64,000 bases of DNA from Antitrichia curtipendula. Lineage: Eukaryota; Streptophyta; Bryopsida; Hypnales; Leucodontaceae. The notes below the pieces were generated by a model. The model did not search any database. It was not told the DNA's origin and saw nothing but the letters and a program-made list of their open reading frames with translations. Within the stretch, counting starts at the first letter, position 1. The number at the start of each line of letters is the position of its first letter. The stretch is taken from the NCBI GenBank assembly GCA_951230915.1, contig OX579636.1:28579567-28643566 (forward strand), written 5' to 3'. This document shows positions 14,181 through 26,200 of the stretch, one piece after another. The position numbers and the translations under genes were made by a program.

Positions 14181-15291
14181 CTATTTTGCAGCTGAGGCAA
14201 TTGGGAGGCCTGCAAAAGAATTGATCACGCTGCTTAAGTCCATTGTTCGGCCCCGTAGACAGTACTGCTTCGCATCGGGTCTCAGAATCTGAGTCTTTTG
14301 AGAAATCTTACCAGTTCCCTTGAAATACTCTACTAGGTCTTCAAAAATTTGTCTCTTCGTTGAAATCAGAAGCTCTAGCACAGCTACCTGGATTTCTTGC
14401 ATTATAGCATCCTTGATAATATTGAAACTGGACATGATCTCGTTACTTTCTATTCTCTGAAATAGTTGTAACATGCAAAGAACAACCAGCCTCTAACAAG
14501 TATTAAGACCGTAAGCAGAACGACAAGCACAACAAAACAAGCAGCTACGCAACGAGAGGCCCTGTCCTTGAAGCACTGGCGCAATTTTCGAATAAGGTCC
14601 TACTCAAACTTCCTCACATTCACTGTTCTGTAGCTTTTTTTCAATGCAAAGCCTCCTCCTCCAGAGCGCAACAAACGTCTATCCTACATAACCCTCTGTA
14701 CTGGTACATGTGTCACTCTCCATGCCATCCCTTGAGAAACCAGAGTGCGATCTGTCAAATGCAGTGAAAGCAACCAAGGAGATCAGATTTCAACTTGATA
14801 ACGCAAAGAGGCAAACAATTCGTCTTACCGAGTGCGGCACTGGCCATCTTCTGCGGGATTCGGACAGTGTGAGAAGACGGACTTCTGAGGCGCCAACCTC
14901 CTCTGCTGCTAATTGTGCTGTTCTCAAAGTACAAGAGAACTGGGCTGGCCACTCTGCCCACTCCCCCACCAAAACCTAAGCCGCCATCAACAAAAATGGA
15001 ACAAAACTCTGTATAAAAACCACCATACGCCACCTGCTCACATCCCTCCTCTTTCAAATTCAGATCGAGCATTTTTGCAGAGGAGCGGTGTCAAAAATGA
15101 GGAGTTTTGGGACACCAAAATGAGAATTTTCCACACATATGCGACAAGATTGTGAAATCTGTGACGGAGTGACTGACCTTGGGCTTGAGGCGACTCCGAC
15201 TGAGGCTGTCTCCAACCACCTTCTTCGCAACCTGCATAGCTTGGCCAACATTTGGAGGGAAGAAGAAGGCCACTCCACCCTGACACTTCAC
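14181..15291 (-). CDS. Unrecognised small gene, at least 3 exons (partial model)
   Basis: Three exons fit with phase 0 at every junction and good borders: 15291(or further)-15178 ending LSRSRLKPK before a gtcagt donor; 14939-14829 encoding TLRTAQLAAEEVGASEVR and more; and 14456-14181, whose reading includes IMQEIQVAVLELLISTKRQ and ends ...AGLPIASAAK stop. The last exon has a good acceptor (ctatttcag at about 14457). The spliced reading is about 167 residues from the first in-frame part shown; the predicted last exon is Lys/Glu/Ile-rich and likely helical. I do not recognise the family. The true start is unclear: an ATG at about 15334 (MANLVAKEALPL) is in another frame and hits a stop, so either an intron is missed or the gene starts inside exon A (MQVAKKVVGD). 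It is head-to-tail with lpxA (149 bp gap) and divergent from the CofE-like gene. Confidence 0.55.
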
Positions 15292-15745
15292 TTTCCTAGA
15301 GTGGCAGCGCCTCTTTCGCCACCAGATTCGCCATCTCAGAAACCTGCGACACTGTCCCTCACACCTGAGAAAATTTTACTTAAATCGCCCCAAATAAATT
15401 CTCTGTCAAGCACTCTCTAAAACTCGCAGTCTTCGAATGACGACAAACAAGTGATGAGTGGAGCTTGAAGTCCCTGGTAAGTTACAGTTGTGCCGCACCA
15501 CCTGGAAAGCTATCCGAAAAGGTTTAAGCGAGCCAGTGATGGACGCGATACTGGAACGATTGAAGGCCAGGCTGGGTTAGGGTCCGTTTCCCGGGTCCCG
15601 ATTGTGTAAATTCTGGGTGGGGATGGACCCCTGCAAATCTCCAAACCCCTAAACGAGGTTTTAGTGATGTGATTGTATACTCTTGGGGTTTTGGGAATTC
15701 GTGTAGAGTGTGGTGCGCGGTATTGGTGTGAGGTTTGGGATCATC
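15292..15745. promoter_or_regulatory. Likely bidirectional promoter region
   Basis: About 450 bp lie between the 5' part of the minus-strand unknown gene and the start codon of the plus-strand CofE-like gene. No strong TATA box or other named element is evident. The inference of a shared promoter rests only on the head-to-head layout. Confidence 0.4.
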
Positions 15746-18700
15746 ATGAACATGCGAGCATCCATGGCTCCGATTGCGCTTCCTCCGGGGTCGTCGTCTT
15801 GGAGTCCTGGGCTCGCAGGACTGCGAGTGAGGTCGAGATCGCAAAATGTTCGAGGATTTGGAAAAGGAACAATCACATGTGCTGCAGCTGAGGGGTTGAA
15901 TTCCTCCTCGCCGGAGGCAACTGAGCCGGCGCAAGTAGTGTCGCCGCAGCAGTGCACGTATGGGAAGCGCAATGTGCTTTGGGTTGCGTCGGAGCTGCAG
16001 CGCCTGCTTTCCATGCAGGTGAGCTCTCGTCCTCTTGTCGGAAACTATTAGGCTACTTATCTGAAATCACCTGCTACCCAAATTCCCTGCATTCTCAATG
16101 CAAGGGGGTGATCGTAGCTAAATGCAAACGGAGATCACTGCACTATCATTCCGCCAATGCTCGAACCCTAAACCCAAGCGTGATTCAGTCGACTTCGTTC
16201 CACCAACTCCCGTGAATTATTATGAGAGCGTGATTCCTTCTGTCACGGCGATGATACTCTCGCAGGTTTTGTGTTTCAAGTGAAACCGTAAACTGTAGAT
16301 TGGTAAGAAACCACTATCAGGTGCAATAGAGTTGTCCTGAAAGTCATTGAAAGTGAGGGTGCTGCCCCTGCTACAGTGCAGAAGTCCAGGTGAATTCATG
16401 AATGTTAACTTGAATAGGTGTTTGTCAGCCTTTTCTTGTGTTCCAATCATGAATCTGAAATAGTGTTGAATTTACGGATAAAGCTATGAGATTCCATTGT
16501 GTTGCTGTTGGATTCATTGCTCTTATCTCAATTCCTAAGCAATGCTTGAGATGTTAAAAGCTTTTGATCCTAAGTTTAGACTCCGGGGTGCAAAGGCTGG
16601 ACTGAAACTTAGATTGGGGAAGAAATGTTAATAGAGTACGTGCATTTCTGAGTTGCTATCATCCCCAAATACACACAGTTGGACGAGAATTTTAATACAA
16701 TTGAGAAAATGAATTGGCATTGTTTAATCTAGGAGCAAAGCGAGGGTTGACACAACATTATTTATCAGAGATATTTAATGCTTCGTTTAGGGTTACTGAA
16801 GTTTGAGAAATCCGTTGTATTGCAGAGGAAACCAGGTGATGGATTAGTGCTGACAAGAGGTCAGTGGAGCTGGGACATTCAAGAACCAAGCTATTATCAG
16901 TTTAAAGGATTGATGCAGTACGACAATCTTGATTGTGCCAAATTGTTCTCTTGTTGTGTTTTGGTGCAAAATCTGTGAATTCATGGCTTTTAGTTCTTTT
17001 ACTCAAATGTCTCAGATCATGTTCGGATACCGGTCTTTCATTGCTTAAGATGTGTGTGCATGACGTTGTGTCCGCGCAGGTTCTGCAACACTTCAAGTAA
17101 ATTCGAACTTTTTGTGCCAGAAGTTTCAGCCAAGCTACAACTTCTGTCGAACTCCCCCCTTGATTCAATTACTGCCACTTTGAAGGTGCGTCTTCCTGTG
17201 ATGACAATTCTTTGCATTCCCTTGCAACATTTGAATTTTGCGTTTTGCATGTATATAACCCCGTTACACCCAAACACCTTTATGGTCACCCAAATTGCAT
17301 GTGGTTATCAATTGGAGTTCTATAACATTATGACAATCAATAGTGTTGCACGTAAATATTTCGTTGAGTACTTCGAGTTGCAGGAGTCAAGAAGGTGGTC
17401 TAGTCCCATTTTCACATTTGTCAAAGTTCTTATTATCACATTTGCTTGGTACTTCTTGTGTCATTATGAGTGATAATGAGAGTACAAATGAGTTCTGAAT
17501 TATGTAAGTCCGTTCTCTTTGGTTTAGTCAGGAAACAAAGGTAATGATATTAGAGAAGGTTATATTAAAGAGTTTGGTGTAACTGCGTGGACTCTCATGT
17601 TTCAGATTTCTCCTAGACACCCCAATGAGAATCCTCCTCAACGGGAAGATGGATACTGGCGAGCATACATTACACGTGCTGGAGAGTCCACGGCTATGCA
17701 GGTTCAATCATCAATTTTTCGCGACATTGTCTGCTCTAAGTTATAGAATATAATGGACTGCAGCTGTTAACAGAGTTCTACACTGTTCGAGGGACTGTTA
17801 GACAGCGTCATATAGAGAAGTCTCGCCATGGTTCTTAAGAATGGTCACAGTGATCATATGGAGGTCACATTGCGACCATAAGGAGACCTCCCGTGAATCA
17901 TGTGGAAGATTCTCTTTCTGATGCTGTCTAAAAGTCCCTGAAAGAATCCAATTTTACTGAAAATTCTGTTTTGGGACTGCAAATTTTTTATCCACAGTTT
18001 AGACACCACATGTTTGTAGCAACTGTATGTTAGAAAAGGATTAAGAACACTATTACTAAAGACAAATCTCGATGCTTATTCTACAGGTGGTAGTGGATTT
18101 GCAAGCTAAGGACGAAAAGGCACTTGCTGAACTTCAGGCATGACTTTCAATTGCTTTATTCTTTGGGTGAGAGAATTTGTTATCTTATCAGTTTCTAGTA
18201 TTTTGAAGACTGAACACATATGTGAAACTTTTAACCCCCAAGTGTTCAAATGGCCAAAAGTGGTTGCTTCCATATCTATAGGAATTGAAACAAATCATTT
18301 AGAAATGTCTAAGGAAGGTAATAAGTGGTGTCAATTGACACAAGAAATCTTAGTCTATATTGTTGAACAATAAGAATATGTTTTGTAACTATGATCGACT
18401 ATCATCTTCCGAGTAAACTTTTTGTTTTCAGCTTGGAAACTTCGGGGTTAAATGCAGATTTTTGGGTATTGATTTAAATGTGGTGGGTCTAAGAACTGCT
18501 CGGGAATTGGTATTTGTAGGCAGTGCGTGTTGACGTAGACTATATATCATATGGCCCGCATGGACGGACAGCCCATAGTCAGCACATAATATTGCCGGTT
18601 CGATATTCAGTCACGCCATCAAACAACGTCCAATGGCGGAAGTAAGTATCGTCCATTTTCATGGCATTACTAACATTGGAAGCTCTGCGACGTGAAATGC

Positions 18701-21700
18701 ATAATATTGGGACCAATGCTGCAGGCACCTCTTGTCTCTACCAACCTCTGTATTGGTTCTCATAACTAGTTCTTAGCTAGTCTGAGCTATTTTACTTATA
18801 ATTGAAATATCAACAGTTGTAATATCCTTGATTGAACAGGGTGAAGAACGTCGGGAGTGTTCTCCCAATCCACACCCACATTCTCTCTCATCTCGATGAT
18901 CCTTTGCAAGTTTTAAAGACGTAAGGCCTGTATCTGTTCCCTTGATATGCTTTGCTATTAATGGTTTTGAGAAATTATTCCAAATTGTGCCTTACTCTTT
19001 CCTAATCAGGCCCTTCCTGCACCAACCAAGTATCGCCAAGTATGCTAGTTGGTGCCTTCTGAACTGTTAGCTAGCTGGATTTTAAGTAACCTCCTATGTA
19101 CTTGCAAGGTAACTAATAGGGAATTAGAGTTTGGCATTAGCTATTTTCCCTTTTTTGGTGCTGGCGATGTTAGGAGTTCAAACCATTGGTATCCGCACAA
19201 TTTATTTTCTTGTTCAAACTAAGGGAGTTCACTAATGGAAATGAATGTAAATCCAGCGCCAGTTTGTTATCAGGAACGACCGTACCAATGTGCTAACAGA
19301 AGCTACTTAAACAGTGCGGGAATTCAGTAACGAAGTGTAGACAGCTAAAGCTAATTCCATTTGATGCGGGCATGGCCTGATATGGTTTACTTCTATGTTG
19401 TGACCTTTTTTTATTGATTGTAATTGCAACTGCAGTTCGTTCAGACTTGAGACCCTGATTGAGCTTGTTGATGATTTATCAACTGGATGTTTGCAGGTAT
19501 GTGCTTCCTCATTCTAAGGGTGGAGACATTATTGCGATTGGTGAAACACCCCTTGCAATCATGCAAGGTCCTGTTCAGACCTTGATACTTACGTTCTGAA
19601 TATATCACTTACTGGTGGACTAGACGAGCAATACATAGCTTTCTCCTTTCTCCTTTTCTAAAGTGCCCGAACTGAAAATAAAATTTTCACTTTGGAAGCT
19701 AATATTTAATTATAGTAACTTCCAAATCCTATTTCTATTGCTTAGAAAGTGAGGGCATGATTCTTCTTTCTATTGGTACCTTTTGTCACCTTATTTGAAC
19801 TTTCCTAAATGGTTTATTTCAACTCCTATGGATATGAAGGTTATAACTTTTGGCCATTGGTCAACATAAATCCGAAAGTATGACATTCTAGTGTTAAACT
19901 TTGGTGGTTTCAATGTTCATGTCCTTTCAGGACGTTTTCGGCATCCAAAAGGAGTCCACCCAGGACTGCTAGCGAAGTTGGTGTGCCGGCTCTTCCATCC
20001 CACCTCATCTCTTGCTACAGCGTGTGGCATGCAGGTCAATTTAATCTCACAGTTTTCGCAGTTGTTTGTTTGGAGTCTCTTGGCTGTTTCATTCTCAAGG
20101 TACTTTTGCAGAGAACCTCAGGGTCAGCAAGGAGATTGACTTAGATTTGACAGTTTACGAACCGCTGTTTCTCTAATCCTGTTATTGTTTTTATGCTTGC
20201 AGTCACTTATCGACATCACGGGACGGATGCGGGTTGTTTTCTCTGTCATTTTTGCTGTCGTTGCGAGGTAGGTAGGTGATGCACTCCTACTTTTGTTGGA
20301 GGATCTAGTCTATTGGAGATTGAGATAGGTGCCATCATTCTGAGTGTGTCGTTTGCTTTCTGTGAGGATTTTAATCAACGAGTGTAACGCTTTCTTAAAA
20401 CGCTGCTGCAGATTGTTAGGTGTTCGGGGTATGTTCTACAGGCTTGCTGGACCACAGGTTAGCCTCAACACTGTTTTCTGTGTGTAACGGTTTGCTGGCA
20501 CGAGTTCACACTCTGTCAAGTTCTAGCTCAAGAATATAATTAGAACAAAGAATAGAAACTGGCACCACTCCACGAAGGTAGTCTGTAAGGATCACCTTTT
20601 AAAGATTTACAAAGTAAAATTTTAGAACTTCGAATTTAGATTGAACGTACATCGTACACAAACTTTTATTCACACCACACCTCTTAGGTTCAGAATTACA
20701 TGCCAAGTCAAATTTTGAGAACTAGACATTTCAACTGTTAATCTAAGAAATCCAGCAATGCGATTGGTCAAAAGTTTGAGAGTATTTAACTTCAAAGGAG
20801 AAAGAATCTGACCATCTAGCCCTGTTGTCTATTGTCTGGCTTGCTGTGTTTCGGATGACAAATACTGAGCCATTGGCATGGGGAGGTGAATTGCAGGCTA
20901 GGTTGATTGACGATGTAACTGGAACTCTACCTCCTTACGACCAGTTCATCACACTTGGACCTGTGAGTGACCATGTTATTCTGTATTTCCCCTAACCATT
21001 CCTTCATCTTATGTATACCACAAAGTACAAATACTTACTGGAAATTACGATGTTGCCCAGCTTCGAGTACAGGAGACTGTAGATTCCCTTAAAGCTAAAA
21101 CAGGTGCCTCATCTGTACTTTCCCTTCCATAATTCTATTTCTTAGACTGGTTTAAATTGCATCTTACATATGGACAAAAATGTTATGCCTTTCTTTTCGT
21201 AGAAGTAGCATACTCGAGCACTTTTGGATTGAGGTTTTGACATTAATTTCTTCTCAGCTTTAATTAGGCAACTTGGATATACATACATAGCGCATCTCTA
21301 TCCATTCCACTCTGCCTAGTGTCTACTGTACGTAATTTCTCAGATATCATATGTTTATCGTTCAAATCTAGTATCTGGCATCGCTGTGTTCAGGATGTGA
21401 GGTTGCTGTAGTGGACGTGAACGACTTGAAGAAAGTCCAAATACTTGCAGTGAGTTTTCCTAAGCGTTCGTCAGTTCTCATGATCTTGAACTCGTAGTCT
21501 TCTTTAGTGTATGTCTCCTAGAGTTTGAAATTGCAGATGGTTTTTGGAATGCAGTACAATGAAGTACCCAACCTGATAGTTTATTCAATGTTGTATGTCG
21601 GCACCCAGGCTTCTGATGGTGTTGATCACAAAGCTCTAGAATCCGCGCTTCTAGACAATCCTGCAGGTACGCCTATACGTCTCCATCGTATGATCAGAGT

Positions 21701-22737
21701 TGATGGTTCCTTTACTAAATTGGCTGAATTCAAAGTAATACCATTGCTTAAGAATTGGATATGCCTCTAGAAAACATCCATATCAGTCTATCTTGGACAC
21801 CACATTATTCAGGTTGATGACTTTTGGATAGAGTTGACTCGGGATATCACCTTCATGCGTATGCTGCGCCAAGAACAGCTTGCTTGAGTTCTGTTGGATA
21901 GAACAGGTTTTTTTCTGTATATTTCTGGAACTTTTGGCTACTATCATAAAAACATTCTCTCTATGATTCACAGGGAGGTCTCCTATGAATTACAATGATC
22001 CTAAAGGGATCATTCTATGGTTACAATGATCTTACTGAAGCGTCCCTGTGCATCATGCAATCATAGGGTCGCCTTCCTATGAGTTGTGAATAATTGTGAA
22101 GAAGATTATCTTATAATAGAGTTATTCGTAAAGTCATCCCTAGTTTGGTATCCAGTTTTAAACAAGCTCTTATACAAACTGGTGAAAGGAGGTAAAGCAA
22201 CCCATATGGGATATGTAAATGGTTGGAGTTGTAAGTAACTTGTAAGAGCTTGGAGGAGCTCAATCTTAAAATAAATCCATATCCTTTGAGAGTTCATAAA
22301 AAACAGTGGATTTCATTATAAAAACAACCTCTCCACCCTCCATTCTCACAAATTGTCAATGTACAATTTCTGTGACAGGAAAACTCAGGTCCAAACTTTT
22401 TTAGGCACCATTTCGATGCGAAAGAAAGTTTGGTCTCAAGTTTTGTTTTGCTAGTGTTGATTGCGCGAGCTTTTTACTTTTTCACCTGCTTTTTTACATA
22501 AAGCAGGGGTTCAAACCCCAGTTTTACCTCTAAACTCGGGTTTACTTCACGAATAACTCTAATGTCTTAACATTCCTGAAAAAGTTTAATTCTACTAAAA
22601 AAAACTGTCCATTCTATGAGTTTGTGTCGAGATTTTACTGATTTTGCTTGTACTCTGACCCTCTGTTCGCAGGCAATGCTGATGAGCAAACACCTCTTGT
22701 GCTTGTGCGAAAGTCGGTTCATTCCAACAGTACTTGA
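15746..22737 (+). CDS. Plastid-type protein with F420-0:gamma-glutamyl ligase (CofE)-like domain, 17 exons, 478 aa
   Basis: Exons: 15746-16018, 16826-16944, 17080-17185, 17606-17701, 18087-18137, 18432-18446, 18520-18641, 18840-18920, 19497-19567, 19931-20034, 20203-20267, 20412-20457, 20897-20962, 21061-21103, 21394-21449, 21609-21666 and 22673-22737. The sum is 1437 nt, in frame. The exon 2/3 junction (weak gttctc donor) is the least certain. Exon 5 uses a GC donor (CAG|gcatga) and exon 6 is a 15-nt micro-exon (LGNFG). The N terminus MNMRASMAPIALPPG... is Ser/Arg-rich, as in chloroplast transit peptides. A middle domain (FELFVPEVSAKLQLL, ISPRHPNE...DGYWRAYI) precedes VDYISYGPHGRTAHSQHI. The C-terminal half has YVLPHSKGGDIIAIGETPLA, HPTSSLATACGMQ, RLIDDVTGTLPPYDQ, CEVAVVDVNDL and NPAGNADEQTPLVLVR. 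These motifs fit the CofE family as found in cyanobacteria. CofE itself adds glutamate to coenzyme F420; since plants are not known to make F420, the substrate here is open. The gene converges with PSD, 520 bp away. Confidence 0.8.
17782..17947. mobile_element. Intronic MITE, family with CTGTT-GAG-ACTGTTAGACA ends (copy 1)
   Basis: The left end CTGTTCGAGGGACTGTTAGA and the right end (GATGCTGTCTAAAAGTCCCT) are imperfect inverted repeats. The core GACCATAAGGAGACCTCCC is shared with the copy at 27814-27980. It lies in the intron between exons 4 and 5 of the CofE-like gene. No coding capacity. Confidence 0.6.
21927..22141. mobile_element. Degenerate intronic MITE of the same family (copy 2)
   Basis: The core GGGAGGTCTCCTATGAATTA and the mirrored CATAGGGTCGCCTTCCTATG flank a central palindrome (CCTAAAGGGATCATT). 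The outer ends are eroded but resemble those of the copy at 27814-27980. It lies in the last intron of the CofE-like gene (21667-22672). Confidence 0.45.
22182..22250. repeat. Solo end of the fold-back element family
   Basis: The segment GAGGTAAAGCAACCCATATG GGATATG matches the arm of the fold-back element at 46722-47275 (GGAGGTAGAACAACCCATGT GGGATATG). Only one arm end is visible here, in the last intron of the CofE-like gene. Confidence 0.5.
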
Positions 22738-23257
22738 TTTGCATTCAGCGGGCTCGCTAGCATGATCTCTCCCATGACCAGATACGCACCGCAACAATAC
22801 CCGGTCGTCACTTGCCATTGCTGGAGTTGGGGGATTCTCTCATGAAAGAGGGTTGTAGAATATTTGCACTATTTATAATTGAAGACATCATGGCTTCCTA
22901 AGAAAACCGATCCCTGGAGGTGTCATTGTATGGAGTCCAAATGCAATGCGGTCCTGAACTCCTGACCCATCATTGTCAGTCAATGAAATATCGGCAGTTA
23001 GTGTCACAAACCAGCTCTTGATGGTCTCTGTAGAGTCAAATTTCTTTGAGAGATGTGTATCTTTCCAAGTGTGCCAACGTTCTACAATTCAATTAGGCCC
23101 TGTTTTGAGGTTGTGCAATTACTAGCAATCAGAAAACTCTTTTGGAAACTCAACATTTGGAAATACTGTACTGAGCATTATGGGGAAAAAAAATCCTGGA
23201 AATGAGAAAAAAGGTCTAGCATAGGAATTTACGGCAGGAAGCACAAATGCCAGTCCC
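22738..23257. other. Convergent 3' flanks of the CofE-like and PSD genes
   Basis: The 520 bp between two facing stop codons probably hold both 3' UTRs and poly(A) signals. No other gene is seen. Confidence 0.5.
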
Positions 23258-26200
23258 CTAATGCATGAGAGGATTGAGGACACTTCGCTCTGCCTCTTCC
23301 ACTTTGCCGTCATCTTCTTCCACATTGCCATCATCTTCTTCCACTTTGCCATCATCTTCGGGCACGCCCAACTGACTGAAACGCACATTGATACTGTCAG
23401 TCGCTACAATGCCCTTCCTTGCCACATCACTGTCTTGCCCTGCCACACTGTCTGTAATAGTTGGCCGGCTCACATGCTCCATGGCTTCATATGTGTGTCC
23501 GCGTGCAACGCCTATCGTCATACCCATGAACACCAATGTCTCTAATAATCTTTCGCTGTTGGCCAGTAGGTCTTCATCCAGTGTAATAGCTTTCTGCACA
23601 TAAAAAAGGGAGAAATGACGTTGCAGAACATGGAAATAATAACCGATGATTCTACAAAGCACCCGGCCCTTTCTCACAAAGGAGATTTAAATTGTCGTTT
23701 ACACGCTTGGTGATATGACTCAATATAATCTCGTTACTTTCCCTTGATCTGATATTGTACCTGCTACACCCAGACTCTTTAACCCTAACAGGTTTCAGAG
23801 GTCCTTTTTAAACCACATATTCTGTATTACCGTATTTGACTATAATATCATGTTCAAAATTTCATAGCAGGGAATACAGTACACATGAATGCAAAGTATT
23901 ATTTGAATACATAATGGGGAGTTACACGACTATACACGGTGTATATACAAATGGGTGTTAATAAGGGTTAACCTCTCCAGTGTCTAAATTCTGAGATGTT
24001 CCGCTATGAACATGAGACACAAATCGGTTTCAAACATGCAGTTCAGTAGACACAAAGGCATTATGACTGGGACAAACCTTCTGAAAAACAACAATGACCG
24101 TGCTTCCTCCAAAAGAGAAGTAGCCCATCTGCAACAAAAGTCGTTTAGGTCACCAGAGAAGCAATATCTTCATGAATATCTGGTAAGGACAAGTCAACAG
24201 CTAAAAGAGTTATGGAAATACATATTCTAGAAGGGAGCATTAAGCCATCAAAAACTTGCATGAGGCACTTCTTTTCTGGATATGCTTAGAAAGGAAATAA
24301 ATGGCTTGCTTGCAGTACCTCTTCACCCTTCTTAACATGATCCCCTTCATTCTTAGTAAACGTTATAGTGCCCACCATTGTAGCACCAATAGACACAAAT
24401 GCCACCTATATTCATGCCCCACACAAAGAGCATGCCTTAGCTTCAAGATAAAAGACCTTGAAAGTCAGATGGTTGAGGTCTAGATTCTCGGCAACACTGA
24501 CATGAAACAGGCAACTGAAATCACACAATCAGTAAGTAGATCTGGGTACATTGTACCTTGCCAAAATCCTCCGTCTCAATGATGCAAATCCTCCGTTTGT
24601 TTTCAGTAAACACGTTGCAATATTTACTGTTAACAGCTATGGGATTAACCTGCAATTTACACAACAAATCAAAACCACCTGGCTTCATTTTCTTAAGCAT
24701 GAGAACGATGATCAATCTCCCAAGCTCCCAAGCTCAATACTAACAAATGAGTTCTCTCAGTGAATAGTTTCTGGAAGCAAAAGTAGACGCTTGCATTCAA
24801 GGGACATAAGCAGGGTTTTCAGTGAATTACTGTTTGAGGAATTCTAGACAACGTCACTAAGAGAACTCTATTCAGAACTCTATTCTAGTGAAAACTCTTT
24901 TCATAGCCTTCCACTGTGGTTCTGTCAGCACATGCATCATGATGATAGATGAAGAATGAAGCATAGCCAGATATATGCAATTTGAAGCGCATGCACCAGA
25001 GCAACAAATTAAATTACCGTGTACAGATGTCCGGCTATGTCCTCTACTTTCGAAATCTTCCCAGTGACTGGGGAATGAAAACGGTGATAGTCCTGGAAGG
25101 CATTGCTTTTGTGTAAGATAGCAATGTCTGAAAGCTAACTCATACTCTAGAGGTCAGTAATTCACCAACGACACAGGGAAGCTGCTTCCATATTATAACA
25201 ACAATGCAAGGAGATGTAAGCTTCTACTTACAACTTAGGCCAGAATGGGTCATTCGAAAGGAGAAAAAATTCAAACCTGCGGTGCTAGGCGAAAAATAAC
25301 AAGACTACCATCCTTGAAGCCATTGTAGAACTTTTCAGTAAGAAGACCGGCTAATGAAAACTTGCGGCCCTGCAATAACAATTAAGTAGGTTCAACTTCT
25401 TACAATAATGCAACTCAAAGAGAGGTTAAAAAATATCAAATCAATATCAGAAATCAAAACACAGTATCACTGATTCCTCCATACCTACACACATCACTGT
25501 TTCACGTGTTTCACAATTATACAGTGTTTCTGTGAAGTGAAAAAAAAAAGGATTCAATCTCTTAAACACTTAAATCTCTGAATAAATAGCAATTTACAAT
25601 ATTAGACTTTGTCAAGTGTACCTTGATCCAGAATCGCTTGGAATCATCGGCACTGTTAAAGGCCATCAGTCGACAATCAGCAGCAGACACCGCCACTGCA
25701 CCGTTATCCTCGTAGGCAATAGGGCGCACTCCAGGCTTCAACTCCCGAATGAAGAACTGATTGAACGTCTGTATTAAATGAAACTGGATGAAATAAGTCT
25801 CCAAAACTCCCAGTTTCAAGTTAGACCCAGCGACATCACAATGCCATGTCTTTGCAAATATTACAATTGGAGAAACAGCGCTCACATTCGATCATGCCCT
25901 CTGAAGCAACTGCAAGGCCAAGGCCAAGACCAAGACAATCAAAGATATACCTAAAATTTCATGAACGGCAGAGAATTTATTATCCCATGGGATGGGGGGG
26001 AATATTTAACCTGATAATGCTCGATAGGCTCCTTGAACTCGTCAATGTTTATTCGATCCTGCTCAGCAGAATAATGCCAGATGAAAAAACGAAGGGAGAG
26101 CAGAGCATTCCTACACTGCTGTCAAAGAAAACTCAATCCTTAATAGAATACAGGATAAAACTTGGTAACGGCCTTGGCTCGATGCTTGCCTTGAAAAATT

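Noticed and set aside
13769..14215. 148-codon frame covering the lpxA 5' end
   Set aside because: Only the part from the ATG at 14032 to the donor at 13907 belongs to lpxA exon 1; the upstream and downstream extensions are read-through.
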